This document shows positions 23,461 to 33,860 of a stretch of 64,000 bases of DNA, piece after piece. The stretch lies in assembly GCA_009823505.1 (NCBI GenBank), contig VZQC01006583.1, positions 1,615,681 through 1,679,680 of the forward strand, given 5' to 3'. Made by a program: the position numbers and the translations under genes. The stretch comes from Rhizomys pruinosus. Lineage: Eukaryota; Chordata; Mammalia; Rodentia; Spalacidae. How positions within the stretch are numbered: the first letter of the stretch is position 1; each line of letters opens with the position of its first letter. A model generated the notes under the pieces. It saw nothing but the letters and a program-made list of their open reading frames with translations, was not told the origin of the DNA and made no database searches.

Positions 23461-25322
23461 AGGGGACTAAAAGCATGGAGTGAAGTACAGTTTTCATGNA
23501 GATGTGTAATATTGAGGACTTTGTAGGGGGTCAGGCAGAATGAAGAAAACCTGGGGTCGCAACTCATCTCTCCCTCTCATTATGTGGCCTTCAAATCCTT
23601 GAAGGAAGTTCACAAGAGTGAACCACAGTTGGTTTCTCCAAGATGGAATGATCTTTGCTGGGGGGGTGTATTGGGTCCTTAGCACCAAGATTTTAATGGA
23701 ATTTACCTACTGGTCAATAAATCTGAAAAGTGAGTTAAGGATGTATGAGCCACGAGTCAGAACAACCAGAAGGATAAGACCACTGGAAGATTCAGGAAGT
23801 CCTCAGCTCTCAGCTGAGAAAGAAACTGGCTCTTTGTGTGTGGGGGTCTTGACCCTAAACTGCCTAGCCAATTTTTAGCTCCTACTTTTATCACATTACC
23901 CTCTGAGAAGGTTACCCCAATTGCCAAGAGGGAATCGGGGCACCGACCACTCAGACTTCTTCCATGCTGAAAAGGGACATAGGAGGTGGCGACTGAGGTA
24001 CCCCTGCTCAGTGGATCTATCTAAAAGACTCCAAAAAGTATAGTTACAGAGAACAAAATCCTTGACTAGTGCCTGTGAAGGAGAGAGTAGCTAGGTACTT
24101 TTTCTAGGCAGGGAATCAAGAGAGGAACATGGTGGATTAAAAAAAAAAAACAAAACTTAAAAGTCCGTTAGAATTTCTCAACCAGGAATTCTGAAGCATC
24201 CATTATCGAGCTTCTTCTTTTGTACATTTGTCCATGGTGTCTGGACTCAGCATCTGCTTTCCAGGCAATTTCAATAGTCACAGTGGGTGTGAGTTTTCCT
24301 TTAGGTAGTTGCTTAAATAGAGAGAAGAAACTTAGTTATTTGGTAACAACAAAACTCATATGACTTTAAATAACTTAAAATCTAGTGTTTGGAGGCACAA
24401 TCTCTCAGACTTTAAAGGAAATATAATGATTACTTATCTTTTGGTTATACTTTTCTCTTGGTCCATACAGTTATCCCAGATTAACCAACTTTTGTTTTCA
24501 GCCAAATTGGGATGGACATTTTGTATGGTGGTTATTCATACAGAAAGACTAAGTTACACCATCCTAACACCTTTAATTACTGTATAATATTCTAGATAGA
24601 GCTTGGACAAAAGTTCAAGCAGCCTTGTATAATGCTGACTGGAGGAGAGACTTAACACCATACATTGAGCAGGCATAACCCACAAGATTGAATTAAACAA
24701 TTTCAGGCTCATTTTAAATGTAAAACTGTTAAGTATAATTACTACAAACAGGAAGAATCTTTTTCTTTTTCTGACCCTTTATCCTGATTTATAGTTTTTC
24801 CAGAAAGACAGGAGTTGTAACACATACCAGAAAACAGAAAATAAACTGATAAGGATTACCAAGTCCATCCAAACTGTCTTCTTTTGGACTGCATGTAGTT
24901 GGTTCAGGAAGATAGAATCTATCTTTTTGAGCCAAATTATCTGGTTAGGCTAAAGGAAATATCAATAGCAACTCTTGCAAGAAACAAAGTACATTTTTCA
25001 GTAGCCATAGGTAACCCACCATTTGTCTGTGCCCATTTAATCCATACCTGTAACAGGGAGTCAGGTTCAAGCCAGGAAAGGACTGAAAATTAACAACTTT
25101 ATATATTCACAATCCTATTCAGGCCACTAGTAAACTAGCTTGAGTGTTTATACCAATTAAACTTAATACAGGTATCTTATCATTTTTCTATACCTTGAAG
25201 TGCCATGTGATATGCATATAAAGCTTGGACAAAAACTGAACACTCTTAAACAAACCTTGACTAGATATACATTTCTATTCTTGAACTAGTTGACTGAACC
25301 TTAGAAATTTAAGCTTTGGTCT

Positions 25323-25571
25323 GGAGAGGTGGCCTAATGGTTAAGAGCGCCGACCATTCTTGCAGAGGATCTGGGTTCGATCCCCAGCACCCACATGGTG
25401 GCCGAGAACCGTCTGAAACTCCAATTCCAGGAGAACTCCAGCTCCAGGGGAATCTGACACTCTCTTCTGACCTCCGCGGCATTGCACGACACGGGTGCAC
25501 AAACTTGCATGCAGACAGTACATTCATACACATACAGAAATAAATAAAATTAATAAAAAAATTTAAAAAAT
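25323..25571 (+). mobile_element. B2 SINE in ERV-A (block copy 2)
   Basis: Same element as 21762-22010, displaced by 3561 bp with no difference seen by eye. Confidence 0.93.
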
Positions 25572-26877
25572 AGAAATTTAAGCTTATTTATATAGTGTCC
25601 TTTTTTCCTGTCACAACAAACTTACTCAGACTTTTATCACTTGCACAGACTTTTTTCATCATCTTCACATAAATCCTTACTAAACATATTCTTTTAACAT
25701 TTTTCATTTTTATATCCCTTTTTGATACCATGATTCATAACATTCATAAACAGATTAACCCTTAATTGTGTGGATTTACTAAGTAATTAACATGTATTTC
25801 CCATATAATGAGATGGGACAGTTATCTCAAATACATTAGTATAAACTGTGAGATGTTCATGCCAGTTTGGGAGCAGGTTTTGAATGATCAATTTTCGTTG
25901 AGTGCTTAGAGGTACTTTACCTAGGCCTGGCAAATGTCCCCACATGTGTAATGTGTGGCAATAAATTGCATCCTAGAACATAAGTGATTATTCCTTAAAA
26001 TGAACTTGAAATATAAGGACCAAGGACCATAGTGTAATTTAACAGTTTTAGCTCACATGGCAATTTACTTGTAAACAGCTCCATCAGCACCTTGATGAAA
26101 ATTCTAAATTAGAGATGAAAACTTAAATCAGAGTAAAAAATGACTCAAGTTTATAACAGTCAACATAATAACACTTTAATCTTCACAATTTATACAGTAC
26201 TGAGGTCATCTAGCTGTGAGGCAAATTTTCCTATTTTTAATTTAGGATTAAATTGGGTCAGTTATTTGTTTCTGACTCAGAAATTCTACAGCAATGATCT
26301 CTACATCTAAAGACCTGTGCTAGGATTAAAGGTATGCTAGGATTAAAGGTATGGCCAACCACACCTGGCTGGGGAACTTCCAGGAGTGGCCAGATCGCAG
26401 ACCAGCAAGACACCAGTTTAAACCCAGGGAGGTATGTTTGCTTCCTATGAGGAGGAAGGGGTGGGGGAAACAGATAGGAAACATGATAAAGTCCATTATC
26501 TACCCTAGGAGGGGTAGCTCTCCCACCCTAGAGGCAAGAAACAGGGCTGGCCCAAGCCATTCTGGTATCACTTCTTCACCCAAACCAGACCAAGATATCC
26601 ATATGCCTTTGTCTATGGGGTGCTGGAAAAGAGTTTGGAAAGATTTTGTTGTTGTTGAGTACCCAGTTATACTACTAAAATATTTATATTTTTGGTTAGG
26701 CATGTCAGAATAAGATTTTACTAAGTACGATGGCTTAAGGCACTTACACCCTCCAAATAGGTTCTTATCCATAAACTGAACTGAGCTTCATAGTTTAAAA
26801 AGACTCAAACACACATTCAAAACATCAGGAGCCTGGGGTAAGAGGGCTGCTCTATCATCTTAAAGTGATTACAACAA

Positions 26878-27021
26878 TTTTTTTTTTTTGGTCTTTTTTG
26901 AGACAGGTCTCCCTGTAGCTCTGGCTATCCTGGAGATCAGGTTGGCTTTGAACTCACAAAGATCTGCCTGCTTCTGCTTCCCAAGCACTAGGATTAAAGG
27001 TGTGCACCACCACGCCTGGCT
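26878..27021 (-). mobile_element. B1 SINE in ERV-A (block copy 2)
   Basis: Same element as 23317-23460, displaced by 3561 bp. Confidence 0.92.
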
Positions 27022-27059
27022 AGGGGACTAAAAGCATGGAGTGAAGTACAGTTTTCATG

Positions 27060-27540
27060 AATTTGATTCACCCAGTTCTCTTCCTCAACACAAACACACA
27101 GCCTGCTCATGAGATCAGCAAGGAGGGCCCAGACCCAGAGAGGTCCCTTTTCCTCCCATGAGGAAAAAGGGAGGGAGGGAAACAGGCTCAAAAATTCTTA
27201 CAGAAACATAACAGAGCCCAAAGGCTGTTCCAGACTGCTCTCCCTCACTCCTTGGAGGCAAGAGCCTTTAATGCACCCCCAGAAGCCATGCAGCACCCCA
27301 ACTGATCCAGGTGCCAGACCCCAAAATGGATCTCTAGCAGAGACCGAAAAGTTGCCACGTGGGCACTCCAGAGAGCTCAGGAACTCCCCAAGCCCTAAAG
27401 ACCTCCTCCCAAGCCAGACCAGGATTCCTGACTAACTGCTGATGCAAATTTTACTAGCTAGTAAGAGGTGGATTATCTCTGGTCCTTTGAGGTAACAGCT
27501 GGGTGGAGGAAAATCACCAAAGAAGACCAGATGGGGTGAC
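27060..27540 (-). mobile_element. ERV-A internal sequence, related to 22830-23060
   Basis: Non-coding proviral interior. Ordered words (atgagga..aaggg, gaggcaagagcc, aagccagaccaggattcc) parallel 22880-23035 (atgaggaggaaggggtg, gaggcaagaaac, aaaccagaccaagatatcc). This indicates an older, diverged internal duplication within the element, distinct from the 3560-bp block. Confidence 0.45.
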
Positions 27541-27615
27541 CTTGAGCTCACAAAGAACTGCCTGCCTCAGCCTCCCAAGGACTGGGATTAAAGGTGTGTG
27601 GTACCACACCTGGTC
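27541..27615 (-). mobile_element. B1 SINE fragment
   Basis: gagctcacaaagaactgcct ... ggattaaaggtgtgtggtac cacacctggt. 5' half of a B1 in minus orientation. Confidence 0.8.
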
Positions 27616-28165
27616 AAAGAATTCATTCCCAGTCCCAAAGGCTAGTTAATGTTAAATCAGAGATACATCCACCCAGAGAATCTGGCCTGCAGAGGTCTCA
27701 AAAAAAAAAAAGCAGATAATTCCAAAGCAAGCAAGTTACTTCACACAATCCCTTTTGAAAGCAGACACAAACCAAATTTTAGTCCTTTAAATGCATTTTT
27801 AAATAATTTTTAAATTTTGCACTTTTAAAAGTTTGTCTGGCATGCCAAAATGAATGGTTCTGTGCCCTCTAAAGGACTGAAACATGAAGTGGCCACTTTG
27901 TTTGATAGAACCAACATGAGACAATTATAATTACCGATTTACAGACACACATAAAAACTTAGACACACACTTAGACACAGAGAAGAACAGTTATCATAAA
28001 CACAAGACATAGTCAGATGAAGAGAGGAAATGCTGCGTGCACAGAGCCAACACCCTGTTGGTCCCACCAAAAATCCAGACCCCTTTCTGGGATTCCAAAC
28101 CACTGAAGTGAACCCCATGTTTGCACTTTACCAGTGGAAAGTTAGGACATCCCCCATCTCCATGC

Positions 28166-28693
28166 TCAAGGAACAATACTGTGTCCAGTTTCTCCTAACT
28201 GAGTGCCCCAGACCAGAAACTTGAATTTAAACAAAACCAAAATGAAAGTAAAAGGAAAAAAATGAATTGAGCTCTTTCTTACCCAAAAGACACAGTCAGC
28301 CGAACAAGATGTCTCTAGTCCTTCTGGTGGGAGAGAGCTTCCTGGGCCCCCTTCCAAGGGTATATTCGTGGGTGGAGGGTGAATGAGTATCCCTAGCAGG
28401 GGCAGCTGAAGGGAGTTGGGGGGGAGGGGGGAACCTTTCTTGTCCTGGTGAAAGTCAGGGACACAGGGCAGGGCCAACTTCTCTTCGGTGTTCTTGTGGC
28501 AGGCTGAGTTATGGTCATACAGAACACCCTCTGCCAAGGTGCCCTTAAGGCTTGCAATTATGGCAAAGAGGGGCAATGCAAACAGCCTCCTCCCAAATGA
28601 ATCCAAGTCCCAGGATTTCATTTTAAGGCCACGGGTCTGGAGGAGTGGGGCAGCCGTCCATGGCTCCTGAATGTGGGGAGGAATATTATCCAT
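28166..28693 (-). pseudogene. Gag-position open frame of ERV-A, unrecognised
   Basis: A 175-codon frame whose start lies about 150 bases inside the PBS, where the first proviral gene would begin. It has a proline-rich middle and a hydrophobic stretch near the C-terminus (FFPFTFILVLFKFKFLVW). I see no matrix, capsid major-homology or zinc-knuckle motif. It could be a diverged gag remnant, an accessory frame or chance. Plus-strand frames overlapping it are shadows. Confidence 0.25.
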
Positions 28694-28845
28694 GAAGGCA
28701 GGAAATGTAGGGGAGGAGGGGGGCTTGTGGGGGAGGGGGCACTCACCCTAGTGCATGGCTGAAAGAGCACAGAACACAGAAGGGGGCCTATTCACCAATC
28801 AAGGAAGGGGGTGCCTCGCCAGCACCCGGGGGAGGGTCTGAAAAA

Positions 28846-28860
28846 CCACGTTGGGTGCCA
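28846..28860 (-). promoter_or_regulatory. ERV-A primer binding site, tRNA-Lys type
   Basis: Minus strand TGGCACCCAACGTGG, two bases inside the 5' LTR end. The Lys-1,2 PBS class is typical of ERVK/betaretrovirus-like elements. One mismatch from the usual TGGCGCCCAACGTGG. Confidence 0.75.
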
Positions 28861-28862
28861 GA

Positions 28863-29172
28863 TGTAGACAATCCCCCAGGCCTGCTGGGGAATTTCAGGG
28901 TCCGACCAAAGGAATGGTGGTGAGAGGCGCAGAGTCAAGACACAGACCCTGGGAGTTGGGTGAACACAGATAGAGGGCAAACGGTCTCTGACTCATTTAT
29001 TTGCAGCAGGGATAGGGGTTATGTACTGTTAGCATTCCTGCTCTCCTCTTCTCACCTTCTGATTGGCCCAGGTCTGCAACTCAGCTGCTTGTATGGTCTC
29101 ACCTGCCTAGGGCAGGTTAGGTTGAGGGACAAGCTTTGCACATGCATAGTTCTCAGCATACTGTCTACTACA
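28863..29172 (-). repeat. ERV-A 5' LTR
   Basis: TGTAGACAAT...TCTACTACA on the plus strand. The minus strand contains AATAAATGAGTC (about 28990-29002), a possible polyadenylation signal that is mutated in the 3' LTR copy. Followed by ACAGAT, the target-site duplication. Confidence 0.85.
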
Positions 29173-29781
29173 ACAGATGTTTAGGTGGCATGCTAATCCA
29201 TTGAACTATAGCTTTTCTGTCAAAGATGACAAGGTCTTACTGTGGCTTATAACATCTCCTAACCAAAAGAGGATGTAAGCTGTGGCATCAGTCATGAATT
29301 ATTCCTCCAAGGAGAGAGCTAATAGCCAATTAGATTTGGGATATACAGACACATGTCTGCCACTGCTGCACAGTATTTCCAGGCAGGTGAAGTGTAACTG
29401 ATGCTGATAGAGGAGTCTTGCTTGACTCAAGGAAAACAATATTTGCTTCATTGATTTAGTGGCCTTTGGTAACACTCTCTGGCATTTCAGAGGCCATCTG
29501 TACACTTGCAAGTGTGGTCTCAATACATCTTTCCCATGCTTACACCAGGTCTTCGATAGCAGGGCCTTACTGCCTCTCTTCCTAAAGGTATCCCAGTTTA
29601 CAGACAAAAAGCCTTTAACTTTTGTGGCTTTGATCTCCTAGCCAACATCTCCTTGGCAGAATAATCCTCTGCTGATACCACAGCTCTCCTATATTAATAT
29701 ATTTTGCTTAATTACACAGCTTATAAAGACTTTACTATTTGGCCTTGAATGGAGAATATCTTTTCACAGTTCTTTTTTTTT
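29173..29781 (-). mobile_element. Old LINE 3'-region fragment, second part
   Basis: Resumes the LINE of 18585-19037 and aligns with 62400-62960 of the inverted repeat (gtcttactgtggcttataac, gatttgggatatacag, ggccatctgtaca, ccttttcacagtt). It runs into the N gap, so its 5' end is unknown. Confidence 0.7.
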
Positions 29782-30530
29782 NNNNNNNNNNNNNNNNNNN
29801 NNNNNNNNNNNNNNNNNNNNNNNNNNNNNNNNNNNNNNNNNNNNNNNNNNNNNNNNNNNNNNNNNNNNNNNNNNNNNNNNNNNNNNNNNNNNNNNNNNNN
29901 NNNNNNNNNNNNNNNNNNNNNNNNNNNNNNNNNNNNNNNNNNNNNNNNNNNNNNNNNNNNNNNNNNNNNNNNNNNNNNNNNNNNNNNNNNNNNNNNNNNN
30001 NNNNNNNNNNNNNNNNNNNNNNNNNNNNNNNNNNNNNNNNNNNNNNNNNNNNNNNNNNNNNNNNNNNNNNNNNNNNNNNNNNNNNNNNNNNNNNNNNNNN
30101 NNNNNNNNNNNNNNNNNNNNNNNNNNNNNNNNNNNNNNNNNNNNNNNNNNNNNNNNNNNNNNNNNNNNNNNNNNNNNNNNNNNNNNNNNNNNNNNNNNNN
30201 NNNNNNNNNNNNNNNNNNNNNNNNNNNNNNNNNNNNNNNNNNNNNNNNNNNNNNNNNNNNNNNNNNNNNNNNNNNNNNNNNNNNNNNNNNNNNNNNNNNN
30301 NNNNNNNNNNNNNNNNNNNNNNNNNNNNNNNNNNNNNNNNNNNNNNNNNNNNNNNNNNNNNNNNNNNNNNNNNNNNNNNNNNNNNNNNNNNNNNNNNNNN
30401 NNNNNNNNNNNNNNNNNNNNNNNNNNNNNNNNNNNNNNNNNNNNNNNNNNNNNNNNNNNNNNNNNNNNNNNNNNNNNNNNNNNNNNNNNNNNNNNNNNNN
30501 NNNNNNNNNNNNNNNNNNNNNNNNNNNNNN
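29782..30530. other. Assembly gap (749 N)
   Basis: Unresolved bases. The right edge opens in the 3' tail of a B2 (30531-30590), so at least the body of that B2 and the LINE/ERV-B junction lie in the gap. Reading frames spanning it are artefacts. Confidence 0.99.
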
Positions 30531-30590
30531 ACATTCGTACACATACAGAAATAAATAAAATTAATAAAAAAAAAAATTAAAAAAAAAAAG
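30531..30590 (+). mobile_element. B2 SINE 3' tail emerging from the gap
   Basis: acattcgtacacatacagaa followed by ataaataaaattaat and A-rich tail, the same ending as the B2 at 21762-22010. Confidence 0.8.
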
Positions 30591-31545
30591 ATTTAAATTG
30601 AAAAACTTGACAAAAGGTTTAATATATAACTGTATCCCTCCTTTTTTATTTTAGGTTTCTATGTTTTGAGCCATGGATCTCAAAAAGGCAATTGTATTTA
30701 TTACACATACCTATAGACAGGAATCAAGGTGTAAATTTTCATTAAATTTACCCAACCTGTTTATCATTGACTGTATGTTGTTAACTTGGGAAGCAAACTT
30801 AATTCCTTTAGTTAAATTATTCTACAAGTAAAAGAAAATGTTACAAGATGATACTGTACAACACAAAAATTAGAGGAAACATTTGTATGCATTAACCCCA
30901 AAGTTGTTGTTATACAAATTATAAGTAAAACAAATGTGGACGACAATTTATATTTCCAATTAGCTTAAGTGTATTACCATTTTTATTAAAACCCTTTTAA
31001 CCAATGTTGTTTAATATAGACATTTTTACTTTTACTAAGTCATAAAATACCATATAATATGTAGAAAAAGTTTCAGCAAATTTGGATACCCATTAAACAC
31101 ACATTGATTAAATGTTCCTTAAAATTCTTTCACTAGACTGTGACTTCAGAGAAATCAAGTCCATTAACTTATATTTATTTATTTGTATTTCTGTATAAAT
31201 TTCTACTGAAATACCTTTATATAAACAGATAATACTTATTTCAAACATATCACTATAAGTGGGTTTATAACAATCATTTTCCTTTTAGCCTTTGGAGGTG
31301 GTTTTTCCAGGCCTGGCACAAAACTGTTTTAAAGATGTTTTACCTAGTTGTTAAATGTTTTACAATACATATTTAACCATATTTTTAATTATATCTAAAT
31401 TAAAATAAGATTATTTCTTAAAACCAATTTATTAGTTTTTGTCTCAGGCATTGAAGGAGCATAGCTGATAGTGGTACCATACACCCATAATGTAGCTAAC
31501 TGTAACAGCACTTGTACAATTAGTAATTTTTTTATTTTATTATTT
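30591..31545 (-). mobile_element. ERV-B internal sequence, AT-rich
   Basis: No reading frame. Ordered partial matches to the ERV-A interior (for example 'ctgtatgttgttaacttggg' versus 'ctgcatgtagttggttcagg' at 21328, and 'ccaggcctggca' versus 'ctaggcctggca' at 22360) suggest that the two proviruses share a related non-coding interior although their LTRs differ. Alignment by eye only. Confidence 0.45.
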
Positions 31546-31789
31546 TTTTCTTAATTTTTTATTTATTTCTGTATGTGTATGAATATACTGTCTGTATGTA
31601 AGTTTGTGCACCTATGTCGTGCAATGCCGGGGAGGTCAGAAGAGGGTGTTGGATTCCCCTGGAACTGGAGTTCTCCTGGAATTGGAGTTTCAGATGGTTC
31701 TCGGCCACCATGTGGGTGCTGGGGATCGAACCCAGGTCCTCTTCAAGAGCAGTCAGTGCTCTTAACCGCTAGGCCATCTCTTCAGCCCC
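31546..31789 (-). mobile_element. B2 SINE
   Basis: Minus-strand head at 31789 (gggctgaagagatggcctag), body near consensus, tail at 31546-31575. Confidence 0.93.
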
Positions 31790-32507
31790 AATTAGTAATT
31801 TTTTTAACCAAGACAAGTAAATTACACAAATGAACATAGAAGTTTAATTAATAGAGCTGCATCCGAGTTGGAGGGGCCAGTTCCAGTTCAGAGGCTTCTT
31901 AGAATTGTACAAATGCATATTAACATTTACATAAACCCAATTAAAGATTGTTAACACCAAAAGCATAAACCAAGTTTTGTATAGGTTGAATCTGTGAAGT
32001 GATTTATAGTAGACTTTTTAAAACACAGGAGTTTAGAAAGTTATAGGGGTTAAAACAAAATACTCATACATCCATACACACATGTGTGCATGCACACATA
32101 CCTACAAGCATACACAAACATATGTACAAAGGATAAAAGGTTGTGAGACCAATCTGTGGGAAGAAAGTTACATTATTGTCTTATGTTCAATGAGAAAAGG
32201 ACATTTCCCCAATTAAGGTTGGGTTGGAGTCTTCACAGAGGTCTACTGTCTGTCTCCTGAGTATTGGAATGAAAGCTGCACTTTCAAAATACAGTGAAAG
32301 ATGAACTACTGCTCCCAGGCAAGAGTGCCCAAGGCTTTATGCTTCTCAGTGACACACAGAATACTGTAAAGCCACCCTTTCCCCCACCAGCCATCCGCTG
32401 TTTCCAGAGCAGGAGAGGGGCACAGAACAAACATTGGACTAGATTAACCAGAGTATTTACAAACAGCTACAAACTGAAAAGTGTAACAGCTTCACATTTT
32501 GCCTTTG
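31790..32507 (-). mobile_element. ERV-B internal sequence
   Basis: Non-coding, AT-rich, with a short (CA/TG) stretch at 32075-32125. The 91-codon plus-strand frame at 32294-32569 is antisense to the provirus and runs into a B1. Confidence 0.35.
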
Positions 32508-32627
32508 GTGTTTTCAAGGCAGGGCTTCCCCACAGTCAGAGCCTACCAGGAGCTCACACTGTAGACTAGGCCGGTCCTGAACTCAGAGACATCGCTTAGA
32601 TTAAAGGCATGGGCCACTACACCTGGC
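32508..32627 (-). mobile_element. B1 SINE, degraded
   Basis: ggcagggcttccccacagtc ... ctgaactcagagacatcgct tagattaaaggcatgggcca ctacacctggct. Confidence 0.7.
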
Positions 32628-33083
32628 TCTACAAGCCTGGAATTTACTAGCTCAATTTGCATCACAGAAGACTGGACTCTAGAAGAGATTTTGGGGGATG
32701 TTAGCAGACGAAAAGGAAACTTTAGCAGAATTAAACACTATTTACACAATTTAAAACTACAGAAAAAAAAATTTAAGAAGGACTTTTTCAAAACACATTT
32801 AAACTGTGGCTGGCTTTTCACAAACTTCCATGCAAGCCAATGTTGGTAGATTAATTCCTAGGTAGGGAGTTGCTTCCCCAAGCGAAGCCAGTCTGTGCAA
32901 AGGTGCAAATGTGCATCTCAATAGAAGGCTTGCAGCAAAAGGCTTGAGCTTGCTCCACAGAACGTCAGTCCTTCCTGCCTCTGTGACCTTCACCGTGAAC
33001 TGCCGGAAGGTGGATCCCGGGGCTCCTCCTAGGGGTAGAAACCTAGGCTACAGAGTAGGTTTCGAGCCCATTTCAAAACCTCT

Positions 33084-33320
33084 GGGCTGGAGAGATGGCC
33101 TAGCAGTTAAGAGCGCGGACCACTCTGGCAGAAGACCCGGGTTCTATCCCCAGCACCCACATGGCGGCTGAGAACCATCTGAAACTCCAATTCCAGGAGA
33201 ACTCCAGGTCCAGGGGAATCCGACACCCTCTTCTGACCTCCACAGCATTTCACGACACGGGTGCACAAACCTACATGCAGACAGTACACTCATACACATA
33301 CAAAAAAACAAACAAAAAAN

Positions 33321-33356
<36 letters not shown>
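33084..33356 (+). mobile_element. B2 SINE with long A tail containing one N
   Basis: gggctggagagatggcctag head to acagtacactcatacacata and a tail of A's (33301-33352) with an N at 33320. Its insertion cuts the ERV-B leader frame on the opposite strand. Confidence 0.95.
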
Positions 33357-33357
<1 letters not shown>

Positions 33358-33795
33358 AGAAGGCAAGTGGATGGGAGAGGGCGAGCTCTCATGATTTCTC
33401 TGAATACCCACAACCTGGGAATGCTGGGGAAGCAACAGATACCCCCAAACCAGGGAAGCCAAAATGGCACCTAGGGGCTCCATAATGGTGTCCCACTGAG
33501 TGGGTGAAAACCCATAAGAGAATGCAAGCATCCCAAAGCCTATCAATGAAAGGATCTCCAGCACACAGGCCAAGTCTCCATCAGCGCCATCCACAGGCGC
33601 ACCAGCAGAGTCACTAGGAGAATTCCCTCTGCCTCCATCCTTAGTCCGTGCCTTCACTGATTTGGAGCTGCTAAGCTTTCTCCATGCCACAACTTGAAAC
33701 ACAACAGCCACAGCAAACCACAGCACACAGTCAACAAACATACCATACATCACAAAACAATTCCTCCTGAAACACAGCTTCCTGCAAGGTATCAT
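33357..33795 (-). pseudogene. First open frame of ERV-B, two hydrophobic segments, truncated
   Basis: Minus-strand frame of about 146 proviral codons starting some 45 bases after the PBS, the position of a first gene. Visible layout: basic, cysteine-containing N-terminus, hydrophobic segment at about residues 14-39 (FVDCVLWFAVAVVFQVVAW), a polar linker rich in K, R, S, G and D, a second long hydrophobic region (about 83-122, including VLEILSLIGFGMLAFSYGF), then a polar tail cut by the B2 at 33356. I do not recognise a Gag, Env or superantigen motif. It may be a membrane-targeted gag N-terminus or a captured or accessory frame. The remaining codons of the longer open frame are SINE tail. Confidence 0.4.
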
Positions 33796-33839
33796 TTCCC
33801 ATCTTGCAGAGATTATAGCTTACCAAACTGGTCTCTATG

Positions 33840-33858
33840 CCCCACGTTTGTGGTGCCA
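33840..33858 (-). promoter_or_regulatory. ERV-B primer binding site (Lys-like, mutated)
   Basis: Minus strand TGGCACCACAAACGTGGGG lies just inside the 5' LTR. It resembles the tRNA-Lys-1,2 PBS with substitutions and an inserted base. Confidence 0.55.
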
Positions 33859-33860
33859 CA

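Larger units (their letters stand above)
19939..23498 (+). repeat. 3560-bp tandem block, copy 1
   Basis: Every landmark recurs 3561 bp downstream. Only three substitutions were noticed by eye: about 22335 (a/g), 22629 (a/t) and 23166 (a/t). Copy 1 ends at a single N (23499). Probable unmerged contig overlap; see findings. Confidence 0.95.
23500..27059 (+). repeat. 3560-bp tandem block, copy 2
   Basis: Starts at 'agatgtgtaatattgaggac', identical to 19939 onward, and ends 'gtacagttttcatg' at 27059, after which the sequence continues without interruption. All SINEs and frames in copy 1 recur here. Confidence 0.95.
19038..29172 (-). mobile_element. ERV-A: ERVK-type provirus
   Basis: Minus-strand provirus with both ends intact: 5' LTR 28863-29172, PBS 28846-28860 (TGGCACCCAACGTGG on the minus strand, one mismatch from the tRNA-Lys-1,2 type used by betaretrovirus-like elements), PPT 19340-19351 (AAAGGGTGGAAA) and 3' LTR 19038-19339. 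Outer flanks ATAGAT (19032-19037) and ACAGAT (29173-29178) are a near-matching 6-bp target duplication. It interrupts an old LINE. Length is 10.1 kb as assembled but about 6.6 kb if the tandem 3560-bp block is counted once. No protease, reverse transcriptase or integrase is recognisable, so it looks non-autonomous or badly decayed. It also carries B1 and B2 SINEs. Confidence 0.8.

Noticed and set aside
29721..30558. Reading frames of 256-273 codons
   Set aside because: They are almost wholly N and exist only because unknown codons are not stops.
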